Assembly (NCBI GenBank): GCA_963803065.1
Contig: CAWDKW010000005.1
Coordinates: 186,001-250,000, forward strand
Direction of reading: 5' to 3'
DNA: 64,000 nt
Source: DASXMT01 sp963803065
GTDB lineage: Bacteria; Actinomycetota; Acidimicrobiia; Acidimicrobiales; RAAP-2
The position numbers were made by a program, and so were the translations under genes. The notes under the pieces are model-generated. The model saw only the letters and a program-made list of their open reading frames with translations, had not been told where the DNA came from and did not search any database. The stretch's first letter is position 1; each line of letters begins with the position of its first letter. This document shows positions 44,156 through 53,390 of the stretch, in pieces.

Positions 44156-45117
44156 CCCCTCCCGGCAACGTCGCCTCGAGGCTGCGCCGCCTCCTGGCCA
44201 TCCTGACATGGCTGGCCCAAGTGGGGGAGACCCCGATCGACGAGGCCGCCGCCCGCTTCGGCCTCCAGCCCGATGCGCTGGTGGCCGAGCTCGAGATGGC
44301 AGCCTGTTGCGGGCTGCCTCCCTACACGCCGGACCAACTGATGGAGATCGTGGTCACCGACACCACGGTCTCGGCCCATCTGGGCGAGATGCTGGCGCGG
44401 CCGCGACGACTCAGTGCCCGGGAGGGGTTCGCCCTGGCCGCCTCGGGCCGTGCCCTGTTGGCGGTGCCCGGAAGTGACGAGAACGGCGCGCTGTCGCGGG
44501 CCCTGGCCAAGCTCGACCGGGCGCTCGGCGGGGAGTCGATGGTGGTCGAGCTCGACGACCCGTCGATGTTGGGCGTGGTGCGCCGGGCCATGGAGAACGG
44601 CCGGCAGCTGCAGATCGAGTACTACTCGGCGTCGAGCGACGAGGTGAGCTCGCGGCGGATCGATCCGCTGCGCCTGTTCGCCGGCGACGGCCACTGGTAC
44701 GTGGATGCCCATTGCCACAAGGCCGGCGACGAGCGCCGGTTCCGGGTGGACCGGATCCAGGCGGCCGAGGTTCTCGACACCATCGCTCCGGAGGCAGTGG
44801 GGATGGAGATGGAAGCAGGCACTAAGGCGATGGAATTCGAGCCGTTCGTGCCCGGTCCGGACATCCGCACCGTTCGATTGTCGCTCGACCCGTCGGTGGC
44901 CTGGGTGGTCGAGTCCATCCCGGCGGTCGGCCCACCTGAGATGTCGGGCGACCGGATCGAGGTGGACGTGGCTGTGGGCGGCGACGCCTGGTTGCAGAGG
45001 CTCCTCCTCCGGCTGGGCAGTGCGGCCCGGGTGGTCGGGCCCTCCGGGGCCGAGTCGCTCCTGGTCGACGCAGCCAGCCAGATTCTCGACCGCTACCGGC
45101 GGTCCCATCCGGATTGA
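44152..45117 (+). CDS. pafC: WYL-domain transcriptional regulator PafC
   Basis: This 321-residue partner of PafB has the same layout: a winged helix (LLAILTWLAQVGETPIDEAA) and a WYL domain (MENGRQLQIEYYSASSDEV, GDGHWYVDAHCHKAGDERR). The start ATG 44152 overlaps the pafB stop. In most actinobacteria pafBC is followed by tatA and related genes; here the mobilisation module begins about 90 bases later, so the local order has been broken. Confidence 0.9.
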   Translation: MTPPGNVASRLRRLLAILTWLAQVGETPIDEAAARFGLQPDALVAELEMAACCGLPPYTPDQLMEIVVTDTTVSAHLGEMLARPRRLSAREGFALAASGRALLAVPGSDENGALSRALAKLDRALGGESMVVELDDPSMLGVVRRAMENGRQLQIEYYSASSDEVSSRRIDPLRLFAGDGHWYVDAHCHKAGDERRFRVDRIQAAEVLDTIAPEAVGMEMEAGTKAMEFEPFVPGPDIRTVRLSLDPSVAWVVESIPAVGPPEMSGDRIEVDVAVGGDAWLQRLLLRLGSAARVVGPSGAESLLVDAASQILDRYRRSHPD

Positions 45118-45166
45118 CGGCTCTGGGGCGCCGGCCCGAGCGGCCCGGATCGGCCCCGCACGGACC

Positions 45167-45196
45167 TTGTAATGAAATAACATGAAATAGTATTGT
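45167..45196 (+). promoter_or_regulatory. AT-rich promoter before the relaxase gene
   Basis: TTGTAA, an 18-base spacer and TATTGT form a sigma-70-like promoter in an AT-rich patch unlike its surroundings. The predicted start of transcription would be only a few bases before GTG 45209, so the relaxase mRNA may be leaderless. Confidence 0.5.
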
Positions 45197-45208
45197 AAGC
45201 ACTGTGAG

Positions 45209-46705
45209 GTGCTCACGGTGTTGAGATTGCGCACGGTCCCCGTGGGCGGTCACGGCTATTACGTCGACGAGCTTCCACGGGGCCGCGAAGCGCTCACCGG
45301 GCTGACGGGGGAGCGTCCGGGCCGGTGGATGGGTCGGGCGGCTGCGGCGCTCGGCCTGGCCGACCGTGTCGAGGCCCAGGCATTCGCCGACGTGCTCTCC
45401 GGTCGGAACCCGGTCCTCGGTCGGCCTCTTCCGGTGAAGCGGGTCCAGGTGACGGTGGCCGGTTACGACCTGGTGTTCTGTGCCCCGAAGTCGGTGAGCC
45501 TGCTCCATGCCCTCGGATCGGCTGAGCTCTCCGCCGAGGTGGGCGCCGGCCACGATGCCGCCGTGGATGCCGCCGCCGACTACCTGGCCAGAGTGGCTCT
45601 GGGCGTGAGGCGTCAGGCGCAGGGCCGACAGGGGGCCGTGCTCCCGACCACGGGGATGATGGCCGGAGCGTTCGTCCACCGCACCAGCCGTGCCCTCGAT
45701 CCCCACCTCCACACCCACGTGGTGGAGGCCAACGTGGCCCAGGGGGTCGACGGCGCCTGGTCGGCGGTGGACGGTCGAGGGTTGTTCGCCCACCGGGCTG
45801 CGGCCGGCCGGCTCTACCAGGCGCACCTTCGCCACGAGTTGACGGCGCGGTTGGGCGTCGCCTGGGAGGTTCGGTCAGGCGGCCTGGGCGACGTGGTCGG
45901 TGTCGAACCCGGACTTCGGGGTCTCTTCTCGCAACGCTCCGCGGCCATCAAGGAGTACATGACCGAACGGTCGGGTCGGGCGTCGGCGCGAGGCGCCTTC
46001 TATGCCACGCGTCCGGACAAGGATCGAACCGTTTCTGTCGAGGCCCTCATTCCCGCGTGGCGAGAACGCGTCGACGAGTTCGGCTACGACATCGGCGCAC
46101 TCAACCGTGTCGTCGGGCTCAACCGGGTCGTCGGCGGGGACCGTGAGCCCCAGGCGTTCGATGTCGGGCGGATGCAGTCGTGGTTGAACGAGCGCGCCCG
46201 ACCCGATGCGACGCTCTCACGACGGGACATCGTGTCAGCCGTTGCCGCCGCCCACCTCGGCGGTGCGCGGGTGCGTGCGGTGGAGTCGGCGGTCGATCGG
46301 CTCTGTTCGGCAGCGGAGCCGACTGTCGACGACCGGTCGGGCCGGACCCAGCGGTGGGCGGTCCCGGCGCTCACCGAAGCGGCGCGAGCGTGCGAGAACG
46401 AGCTGATGGTCTGTTCTGGTACGAGGGAGCACGGGTACCCCACCGAGTGGGAGGCCCGGGAGCGGTCGGCCGAGCCGAGCTCGTCGCGGATCGCCGCTCG
46501 TGAACGTCATCGAGAAGACGGGGGCGCCGGCAGGAGCCGCGGCAGTCGTGAGGACAGATGGCGCGACAGCCGACGGGACACGGGGCGCGGCCTGGGACGG
46601 GACACCGGGCGCAGCCTGGGACGGGACACCGGGCAAGACCCAGGTCGTCAGAAACGCCGCGACCTGGGACGGGACAGGGGAATCGACGGGGGATTGGGGC
46701 GATGA
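45209..46705 (+). CDS. MobF/TrwC-type relaxase without helicase domain
   Basis: MobF relaxases nick plasmid DNA at oriT and lead the strand into a recipient cell. The N-terminus has the tyrosine-bearing GHGYYVDELPRG segment and LVFCAPKSVSLLHALGS. The metal-binding three-His motif is LDPHLHTHVVEANVA. The relaxase part ends near residue 400 (RWAVPALTEAARACE). The roughly 500-residue helicase domain found in TrwC and TraI is absent. The last 70 residues are an Arg/Asp-rich tail made by 24-bp tandem repeats. The protein is about 498 residues, and its stop lies 7 bases from the converging coupling-protein gene. Confidence 0.82.
   Translation: MLTVLRLRTVPVGGHGYYVDELPRGREALTGLTGERPGRWMGRAAAALGLADRVEAQAFADVLSGRNPVLGRPLPVKRVQVTVAGYDLVFCAPKSVSLLHALGSAELSAEVGAGHDAAVDAAADYLARVALGVRRQAQGRQGAVLPTTGMMAGAFVHRTSRALDPHLHTHVVEANVAQGVDGAWSAVDGRGLFAHRAAAGRLYQAHLRHELTARLGVAWEVRSGGLGDVVGVEPGLRGLFSQRSAAIKEYMTERSGRASARGAFYATRPDKDRTVSVEALIPAWRERVDEFGYDIGALNRVVGLNRVVGGDREPQAFDVGRMQSWLNERARPDATLSRRDIVSAVAAAHLGGARVRAVESAVDRLCSAAEPTVDDRSGRTQRWAVPALTEAARACENELMVCSGTREHGYPTEWEARERSAEPSSSRIAARERHREDGGAGRSRGSREDRWRDSRRDTGRGLGRDTGRSLGRDTGQDPGRQKRRDLGRDRGIDGGLGR
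46571..46642. repeat. In-frame tandem repeat, 24 bp x 3, in the relaxase tail
   Basis: Three 24-bp units of the type GGACGGGACACCGGGCGCAG encode the repeated R-D-T-G-R-x-L-G tail of the relaxase. Confidence 0.8.
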
Positions 46706-46712
46706 ACCGAGC

Positions 46713-48263
46713 TCAGCGCCCGGCGTCTCGACCCACTTCCCGGTGGCGCGTCGGTCCGGCGATGGTGGTCCATGGCTCGCTCCGGTGACTGGGCGACAAC
46801 GGGACCCACCCGACCCGGTTGCGCTCGTCGAAGGCCAAGGCGCGATCGGGCGAGCCACGGGTGATCACATCAGCCGGCAGTCGGCGTCGACGGACGGTGG
46901 CCGAAGTGGCGGTGTGCCGTATCGATCCACCGGTCAACGCGTCGGACAGCACGCCACCGGTCGGAACCCTCCCCGACGACAACGACCGGGTGCCCACTTC
47001 CTCGTCACCGGCAAGCACGGAGAGTGCATCCAACGTCGCCACATCGCCGATACCGGGAAGGACGACGGTGGTACCGAACAAGGAGAGGAATCCGTCGGCG
47101 GCCTTCCCCCACCGTTGCCTTGCCTGGGAGAGGTCCTGAAAGCAGGCCAGGGTGTTCAGCCCTTGCCCCCCACCCTCGCTGACCAAGCCGGGAAGGTCGG
47201 GAAGGGGTGCGATATTGGCTGCCTCGTCCAAAGCCAGCAGGACAGGAAGGTGGTCTCCACCGTCGACGCCGGAGCGGGCGTGGCGCTCGTACGTGGCGGA
47301 TCGGATGTCATCGATGATGCCGACCACCATGGGTGCGACGAGGGCCTGACGCCGCCCGGGCGCGCAGATATAGAGCGTGTCCGAGGACCGAACAAAGGCC
47401 TCAGGATCGAAGTCGGGAGCAGCCGTGGCAGCCAGCGCCGCCTCGGTCCGATAGCCCCCCACGGCGCCCGAGGCGGTGGACCAGATCCCGCTGAGTTCCC
47501 GGTCATCGGTGCAGGTCACGCCCTCGAGGAGGTCCAAAGCCAACTGCGGCGAGTGGCCTGGGGCGGCGGCCAGGACCTGCTGGGCGGGCAGCGCCCGGCG
47601 CCGATCGATCCACGAGAGCACGGTGCGCATATCGGCCCCGTCTACAGCGGCAGCATGGAGCAGCGGCGCGATCAGAGCCTCGGCGCGCTCGCTCCAGTGG
47701 TCCGACCGCAGGGTGGTCGTGCCCGAACCCGATGCCGACGCTGTTCCGACGGCGACCATGGCCCGGGCGGTCGCCAGCGCGCCATCCCAGGTATGGCACG
47801 ACTGCACCGGTGACCACCGAATCGGCGTCATGTGGTCGGAGAGGTCCCTTGTCCCTGTCGGATCGAAGACCAGACACCGTCCGATGCGTGATCGCGCCGC
47901 CTGGGTGGCATGCGCGACATCCGGTTTGGTCGACGTGGCCACCACGGGCCCGGGTGAGACGAGGAGATTGGGAATGATCAACGAAGACGTCTTGCCCGAG
48001 CGCGGTGGACCGAGAACCAACACCGATTGCTCGGGTGGTGCGAACATCCAGTCGTGCTCGCGGTGACCGAGGTAAATGCCGTGGCCCGACGCGATCGACG
48101 CACTTTGTGCCGCGCGCTGGGCTCCGACGGCGCATTGTTCCAAATTTTCTTCGCCGAGTGATTTCATCGTTGAACCTGCCATGTCGGCTCGTAGCCGCGT
48201 CTCGGTACACCGAACGCCAGCGACAATGGCACCATGAGCCACTGTGGCTATAAAGCCTTGCAA
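46713..48263 (-). CDS. Type IV coupling protein-like ATPase (TraG/VirD4, TraM-recognition)
   Basis: This ATPase of up to 516 residues couples relaxase-bound DNA to a secretion channel. Walker A is VLGPPRSGKTSSLIIPNLL and Walker B is VLLALDEAANIAPLPDL, followed by GLNTLACFQDLSQARQRWG, the conserved segment of this family. Unlike VirD4, no N-terminal membrane helices precede the ATPase. ATG 48182 or 48167 may be the true start, giving a soluble protein. It converges on the relaxase with a 7-base gap. No mating-channel genes (VirB-like) are present, so the element could be moved only with help from another element. Confidence 0.82.
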   Translation of the reverse strand: MQGFIATVAHGAIVAGVRCTETRLRADMAGSTMKSLGEENLEQCAVGAQRAAQSASIASGHGIYLGHREHDWMFAPPEQSVLVLGPPRSGKTSSLIIPNLLVSPGPVVATSTKPDVAHATQAARSRIGRCLVFDPTGTRDLSDHMTPIRWSPVQSCHTWDGALATARAMVAVGTASASGSGTTTLRSDHWSERAEALIAPLLHAAAVDGADMRTVLSWIDRRRALPAQQVLAAAPGHSPQLALDLLEGVTCTDDRELSGIWSTASGAVGGYRTEAALAATAAPDFDPEAFVRSSDTLYICAPGRRQALVAPMVVGIIDDIRSATYERHARSGVDGGDHLPVLLALDEAANIAPLPDLPGLVSEGGGQGLNTLACFQDLSQARQRWGKAADGFLSLFGTTVVLPGIGDVATLDALSVLAGDEEVGTRSLSSGRVPTGGVLSDALTGGSIRHTATSATVRRRRLPADVITRGSPDRALAFDERNRVGWVPLSPSHRSEPWTTIAGPTRHREVGRDAGR

Positions 48264-48472
48264 ATAAAGGGTTCTTCGTCCATAGGTCTTGCTGACATTT
48301 TCTTGTTGGAGTCGGATTGGGAGTGCGTTGGACGCGTCGAAGGGCCCTCAACTTGCTCGACGGTGCACCGTGTTGAAACGCGTACTCGCTTGTCACAGCG
48401 TCGATAATGCTTGACCTAGGCCGCAAAACCCATTTTGATTGTTAGCGATTGTGTATCACTGAGGAGATGATT

Positions 48473-49228
48473 GTGAACAGGTCACAACTCGTCGGATCCG
48501 TCAATGCGTCGACATCACAGAGTCGTCGTGTCGTCGAGGAAGTCGTGGACGTCTTGTTCGACACGATCATTGCCGAGGTTCGTTCCGGACGAAAGGTGTC
48601 GGTGATCGGATTCGGGTCATTCAACCCGATCGATCGTGCGGCACGGATCGGAAGGAATCCACGGACCGGAGCAGTGGTACCGATTCCGGCGTCGAAGGGC
48701 GTCCGGTTCGCCACCGGTTCGACGTTCAAATCGGCGTTGAATCCCAAGGAGGGAGCACCCATGGCAGTAAAGAGAGCAGCAACGAAGAAGAAGGCGACGG
48801 CCAAGAAGGCCCCGGCCCGCAAGACCGCCGCCCGCAAGACCGCCGCCCGCAAGAGCACGGCCAAGAAGGCTCCGGCCCGCAAGACCGCCGCCCGCAAGGC
48901 GACCGCCAGCAAGACGGCGGCCAAGAAGGCGGTCAAGAAGGCAGTGAGAAAGGCCAGCGCAAAGAAGACGACTGCAAAGCGGGCCGTCAAGAAGGCGGTG
49001 CGCAAGTCGACCGCCAAGCGGGCGCCGGCGCGTAAGTCAACAGCGAAGAGGGCCACCAAGAAGGCTCCAGCCCGCAAGACGGCGGCCAAGAAGGCCACCA
49101 AGCGGGCTCCGGCGCGCAAGACGGCGGCCAAGCGGGCTCCGGCCCGCAAGACGGCCACCAAGCGGGCGCCGGCGCGTAAGACGGCGGCCAAGCGGGCTCC
49201 GGCCCGCAGGGCGGCCAAGCGACGGTAG
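48473..49228 (+). CDS. hup: HU-family DNA-binding protein with histone H1-like tail
   Basis: The first 90 residues are an HU fold (NRSQLVGSVNASTSQSRR, GRKVSVIGFGSFNPIDRAAR, GRNPRTGAVVPIPASKGVRF). About 150 residues of Lys/Ala/Arg repeats follow (AAKRAPARKT and variants), as in mycobacterial HupB, which compacts DNA. The start chosen is GTG 48473, 6 bases after GAGGAG; ATG 48467 would abut the ribosome binding site. The tail repeats are in frame and vary only at a few positions. An AT-rich gap (48264-48472) with a TTGACC-like -35 precedes it. A hairpin terminator follows at 49301. Confidence 0.92.
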   Translation: MNRSQLVGSVNASTSQSRRVVEEVVDVLFDTIIAEVRSGRKVSVIGFGSFNPIDRAARIGRNPRTGAVVPIPASKGVRFATGSTFKSALNPKEGAPMAVKRAATKKKATAKKAPARKTAARKTAARKSTAKKAPARKTAARKATASKTAAKKAVKKAVRKASAKKTTAKRAVKKAVRKSTAKRAPARKSTAKRATKKAPARKTAAKKATKRAPARKTAAKRAPARKTATKRAPARKTAAKRAPARRAAKRR

Positions 49229-49300
49229 ATACCGCCATAGACGGCTCCGCCGACCCGGCCGGACACCGGATGTAGTTCGGGTGGCGGACGTGCAGCGCGA

Positions 49301-49332
49301 CGACAACGGGGGCCCACGGGCCCCTGTTGTCG
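49301..49332 (+). terminator. Hairpin terminator after hup
   Basis: CGACAACGGGGGCCC and GGGCCCCTGTTGTCG form a 15-bp stem with one G-T pair and a 2-base loop, 72 bases after the hup stop. There is no T-run, as is usual for actinobacteria. Confidence 0.6.
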
Positions 49333-49402
49333 CGTCGTCGCGTCGACGAACGAAAAGATGAAGCGAAGAGAGGGGGTGCCTCAGGAGAAGTGAGGGGGTG
49401 CC

Positions 49403-50248
49403 TCAGAGATCGGTCAGCAGATGGAATGCTTCACCGGCACGGAGGGCGGCGAGCCGTCCGTGCGCGCCGAGTTGATGGACGACCCGCTGGGCGAAGGCGT
49501 CGGTGGCGGCCCCGGTGACGGCACCGGTGGGGTCACCGGTGGGGTCGGCCGGATCGATCCCCATCGTGCTCTGCTGCTGGCTCAGGTGACAGAGCAGCGC
49601 CCGGATCTTGGTTTCCTCGAAGCCGTTGACGTCTTCGACATGGTTGGGCTGATCGGGCTCCCACAACAGCAGCGCGGTCGGACGGTGAGGGGCGAGCTCG
49701 AGGTCAGGGAAGAAGTGAGGGTCGCGCGCCGCCACCAACGCGTCCACGGTGAGAAACCCGGCAGCTCGATGGTCGGGGTGAAGGCGGTAACGACGCCACG
49801 GGTCATGGCCGAGGATCACCGAGGGTCGAACGGATCGGATCACCCGGCACACCGCCCGGCGTTCGTCGGTTCCGGCCGCGAGCTCGCCGTCGACCAGGTC
49901 GAGAAAGACGACCTGGTCGCCGTCGGCACGGCCGCCGAGCAGAGCGGCCGCCGCCAGGCACTCCGCCCGTCGTTCGGCCACCAGCTCATCCCGCTGACGC
50001 TCCGGGTCCCACGTGCCCTTGGACCCGTCTGTCAGCACCAGGTGATGGATCGAGCAGCCGGCCTTGGCCCATTTGGCCAGGGTGGCGCCGCACCCGAACT
50101 CGATGTCGTCGGGATGGGCGCCGATGGCCAGGGCCCGATCGGGAACAGCGATGTCGGTCGACGGCGGACCGTCCACGGGCAGGTCTCCCACCGGGAGCCC
50201 GCTCGGGCCCGGCCCCGACGATCCGGCCGCCGACGAGGACCTGCTCAT
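49403..50248 (-). CDS. PIG-L family deacetylase
   Basis: This 281-residue zinc hydrolase of the PIG-L/LmbE family includes the mycothiol enzymes MshB and Mca and GlcNAc-PI deacetylase. The motif ALAIGAHPDDIEFGCGA has the zinc-binding His and Asp. The third ligand region is HDPWRRYRLHPDHRAAG (HPDH). The N-terminus has a 40-residue low-complexity Ser/Gly/Pro stretch. ATG 50248 is used. It lies 38 bases after the cofC stop on the same strand, so the two are probably one operon. Its substrate could be mycothiol-related or a glycan, which sequence does not settle. Confidence 0.85.
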   Translation of the reverse strand: MSRSSSAAGSSGPGPSGLPVGDLPVDGPPSTDIAVPDRALAIGAHPDDIEFGCGATLAKWAKAGCSIHHLVLTDGSKGTWDPERQRDELVAERRAECLAAAALLGGRADGDQVVFLDLVDGELAAGTDERRAVCRVIRSVRPSVILGHDPWRRYRLHPDHRAAGFLTVDALVAARDPHFFPDLELAPHRPTALLLWEPDQPNHVEDVNGFEETKIRALLCHLSQQQSTMGIDPADPTGDPTGAVTGAATDAFAQRVVHQLGAHGRLAALRAGEAFHLLTDL

Positions 50249-50286
50249 GTGCAGCCCGCCCGCCCCACTCGGATCGCCGCCTCGGC

Positions 50287-50904
50287 TCAGCGACTGCCGC
50301 GCACGGGGACGACGTCGGCGGGCTCGTCGACGTCCCATGCCAAGTCGGGCTGGTCGAGGATGCGAAGGGGCAGGCCGATGCGCTCGACCTCGGCCCTATG
50401 ACGGGCGAACGAACCGGGACCATAGGAGAACCGGAAGCCGGCCCCGCCTGGGACGGCGATGACGTTGGTCCCGTTGCCGAACCGGTCGGGGACCAGCGTG
50501 ACCCCCGGAGCCTGCCCGACCAGTTCGAGCCCGCTGGCCCGGGGGAGGTCGCCGTGGGCCACGATCACCTGAGCCACGCCAGCAGCGTGTAGCCGGTCCA
50601 CGCCGGCCTCAACGGCTCCGTTGAGGCCGCGGCCCGGCTCCCAGATGACCAGGGCCCCGTGTCCCCTCGCCCAATCGGCCACCTCGGTGTCGTCGCAGAC
50701 GACGGCGACGGGGAGCGGGCGGGCGGCCCAAAGGACCTGCTCGGCCATGGCTCGGGCCAGGCGTGCTCGCTCGGCCGCACCGAGGGCGGCATCGAGCCGA
50801 CGTTTCGCTTGGTCGAACGCCTTCACCGGAACCAGGACTGCCGACTCGGTGTCGAGGCGGAGGGACTGGCGCAGGTGGAACGATCGGATGCCCTGACCGG
50901 CCAC
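50287..50904 (-). CDS. cofC: 2-phospho-L-lactate/phosphoenolpyruvate guanylyltransferase (CofC/FbiD)
   Basis: This protein of about 205 residues activates phospholactate or PEP with GTP in coenzyme F420 synthesis. Visible are SAVLVPVKAFDQAKRRLD (nucleotide-binding start), VIWEPGRGLNGAVEAGVD, QVIVAHGDLPRASGLEL and VPDRFGNGTNVIAVPG. The GTG start at 50904 precedes AGQGIRSF; the fold proper begins 19 residues later. It is divergent from gpsA. F420 genes fit an actinobacterium. In actinobacteria this enzyme (FbiD) is thought to use PEP. Confidence 0.88.
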   Translation of the reverse strand: MAGQGIRSFHLRQSLRLDTESAVLVPVKAFDQAKRRLDAALGAAERARLARAMAEQVLWAARPLPVAVVCDDTEVADWARGHGALVIWEPGRGLNGAVEAGVDRLHAAGVAQVIVAHGDLPRASGLELVGQAPGVTLVPDRFGNGTNVIAVPGGAGFRFSYGPGSFARHRAEVERIGLPLRILDQPDLAWDVDEPADVVPVRGSR

Positions 50905-50966
50905 TCGGTCAGTGTACGGCGCCCCACAGGGGTGTCCATCCCGTCTCTGAGCCCTAGTCTTGTCCC

Positions 50967-52037
50967 GTGGCCGGGAGAGTTGCCGTCGTCGGCGCAGGCT
51001 CATGGGGGACCACGGTGGCGTCTTTGGTGTCATCGAACACCTCCACAATTCTGTGGGCCCGAAGCCCCGACCTGGTTGAGCGGCTCAGGTCCGATCGCCG
51101 CAACGAGGCCTATCTCCCCGACGTCACCCTCCCCGAGGGCCTGGAGGCCACCGCCGACCTGGCCGTCGCCGGCACGGGGGCCGAACTGGTGATCATGGCC
51201 GTCCCCTCCCACGGGTTCCGGGATGTGCTGGCCGAACTGGCCCCTTCGGTCTCGCCGGGCACGCCGGTCATCAGCCTGACCAAGGGACTGGAGCAGGGGA
51301 GCCACCGGCGGATGACCGAGGTGGTGGCCGAGCTGCTTCCGGACAGCCCGGCCGGTGTCCTCACCGGGCCCAACCTGGCCTCGGAAGTCATCGCCAACAA
51401 GCCGACGGCCAGCGTGGTCGCCCTGGCCGATCAAGCGCTGGTGGAGTGGGTACAAGGGCTGCTCATGGCACCGCATTTTCGGGTGTACACCAACATCGAC
51501 GTGGTCGGCTGCGAGATCGCCGGAGCTGTGAAGAACGTGTTGGCCATCGCCGCGGGCGTCTGTGACGGCCTGGGTTTCGGCGACAACACCCGTGCCGCGC
51601 TCATCACTCGGGGCCTGGCCGAGATGGCCCGCGTGGGTGTGGAACTGGGCGGGGCCGTGACGACCTTCGGCGGATTGGCCGGCGTTGGAGACCTCGTGGC
51701 CACCTGCACCAGCCCGAAGAGCCGCAATCGCACGCTCGGTGAGGCGTTGGGGCGCGGCCGCTCCCTGGCCGACGTGATCGCCGAGATGCGCATGGTGGCC
51801 GAAGGGGTCAAGACGGCGCGTCCCGTGGTCGACCTGGCCGCCTCGTACGATGTGGAGATGCCCATCGCGGAACAGGTGGCCGATCTACTCGACGGTCTCC
51901 GGAGCCCGGCCGAGGCCATGGCGCAGCTCATGCAGCGTCCAGCGGCGAAGGAATTCCCTTCCTCGTGGTCGAGGAGCACGAAGCCGACCCGGACTACCCG
52001 GGACATTGAGTCGACCGGGAGCACCGGGCAGGCATGA
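50967..52037 (+). CDS. gpsA: Glycerol-3-phosphate dehydrogenase [NAD(P)+]
   Basis: GpsA makes sn-glycerol 3-phosphate for phospholipids. It has the Rossmann loop AVVGAGSWGTTVASL, PSHGFRDVL, the TGPNLASEV segment, catalytic Lys in IAGAVKNVLAIAAG and the later GFGDNTRAALITRGL. The GTG start is at 50967. The end (KPTRTTRDIESTGSTGQA) is not conserved. Its stop overlaps the start of the cyclase gene (ATGA), so the two are co-translated. The 356-residue length is normal with a short extra tail. Confidence 0.93.
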   Translation: MAGRVAVVGAGSWGTTVASLVSSNTSTILWARSPDLVERLRSDRRNEAYLPDVTLPEGLEATADLAVAGTGAELVIMAVPSHGFRDVLAELAPSVSPGTPVISLTKGLEQGSHRRMTEVVAELLPDSPAGVLTGPNLASEVIANKPTASVVALADQALVEWVQGLLMAPHFRVYTNIDVVGCEIAGAVKNVLAIAAGVCDGLGFGDNTRAALITRGLAEMARVGVELGGAVTTFGGLAGVGDLVATCTSPKSRNRTLGEALGRGRSLADVIAEMRMVAEGVKTARPVVDLAASYDVEMPIAEQVADLLDGLRSPAEAMAQLMQRPAAKEFPSSWSRSTKPTRTTRDIESTGSTGQA

Positions 52038-53342
52038 GCATCGACTGGTCGATCCCCGACCGGGCGGCCCAGGCGTGGGAGTCGAGCGACGAGGCCGAGT
52101 CGCCTCCGCCTACCGAGTCCGAGCGACGCGAGCAGGCCCTGGCCCGGGTCCGCTCGTTGCTCTTGGACCTCGGCACCAGCGAGGAGGAGATCGACGAGGC
52201 AGTCGACGACGACGTGGTCGATCTCCTGGTCGTTGACCGCCTGCTCATCCCGGCCGAGCGGCGGATGACCCAACACGAGCTGGCCGAGCTCACCGGCATG
52301 TCCGAGGAACTGGTCCGCAGGCTGTGGCGGGCGCTCGGGTTCATCGACGTCCCCGAGGACGAGCGCGCCTTCACCGAGATGGACGTGGAGGCAGTGGAGC
52401 TCTTCCAAGTGATGGTGGGACTGGGCATTGCCGACGTGGACACGGCGCTCCAGCTGGCCCGGGTGATCGGCTCGTCCATGGCCCGGATCGCCGACGCCGA
52501 GGTGGCACCGGGCACAACGCCCATCATCGTCCCGAGCGGCGACAGCGTCATCGACGCCGACGAGTTCGCCCGGTTGGCCAGCACGTCTCTTCCGGCCATG
52601 GGCCGACTGCTCGAGTTCGCCTGGCGCAGACACGTTCAGGCAGCCACCCGCCGGGCCATGCTCATCCGAGCCCGCGGGACCGTCGAAGGGGTCAGCCCCA
52701 CGCTGGCCGTGGGCTTCGCCGACATGGTCGGCTACACGGTCTTGAGTCAGCACATCGAGGAGGCCCAGCTGGCTGCGGTGGTCTCCCGCTTCGAGGAACT
52801 GGCCCACGACACCGTCACGGGTCTTGGTGGGCGGGTCGTCAAGATGATCGGCGACGAGGTCATGTTCGTCGTGGAGTCGGCCGGAGCCGCCGCCGAGATC
52901 GGGCTCAGCCTGTCCGAGGCCTACGCCGACGACGAGCTGCTCTCCGACGTTCGGGTGGGTCTGGCCATCGGGCCCGTCCTCATCCAGGATGGTGATTTCT
53001 ACGGTTCCGTCGTGAATTTCGGCTAGCCGCGTGGTCAACATCGCCAACCCTGGGACCGTTCTGATGTCCGACGAGTTCCACACCCAGCTCGAAGAGGAGA
53101 CCGGCGACGAGTTCGTTTCCAAGGCGCTCCGGCCCCGCAATCTGAAGGACCTGGGCCGCGTCCAGGTATGGAAGCTGTCCCGGCCCGGGATCCCCGTTCC
53201 TTCCTCGGAGCGGCGCGGCATCATGCGATGGGAGCGGTTGGGTGGGGTACTGCGCGATCTGGACGACCTGCGGGGCAAGGGCGCACCTGACGGCGACGGC
53301 AATGCTGGTTCGGGTTCAGGGTCGGCGGACTATTCGGCTTGA
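52034..53342 (+). CDS. Class III adenylate/guanylate cyclase with MerR-like N-domain (frameshifted)
   Basis: After an acidic N-terminus, a helical segment (ERRMTQHELAELTGMSEELV, RRLWRALGFIDVPEDE) resembles a MerR-type helix-turn-helix. The cyclase domain follows (VGFADMVGYTVLSQHIEEAQ, with the first metal Asp; VKMIGDEVMFVVES with the second; VRVGLAIGPVLIQDGDFYG). At 53021-53022 one surplus G gives a stop after VVNF. Removing it restores the expected SRVVNIANPGTVLMSDEF and a C-terminal tail to 53342, so a sequence error is likely. It is co-translated with gpsA and converges on the mannosidase gene. The nucleotide product is not predictable without the full site. Confidence 0.8.
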
Positions 53343-53390
53343 GGGCCATCCCCGGTGGGTCGTCCGGGGCCGCCCCGGGGTCGGGCCAGA

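Noticed and set aside
46500..47813. Long plus-strand frame over the coupling-protein gene
   Set aside because: Antisense to a clear TraG/VirD4-type ATPase and built partly from the relaxase tail repeats.
48750..49228. Minus-strand hydrophobic-looking frame opposite the HU tail
   Set aside because: It is the antisense of Lys/Ala-rich codon repeats, which gives artificial Leu/Val/Ala runs.
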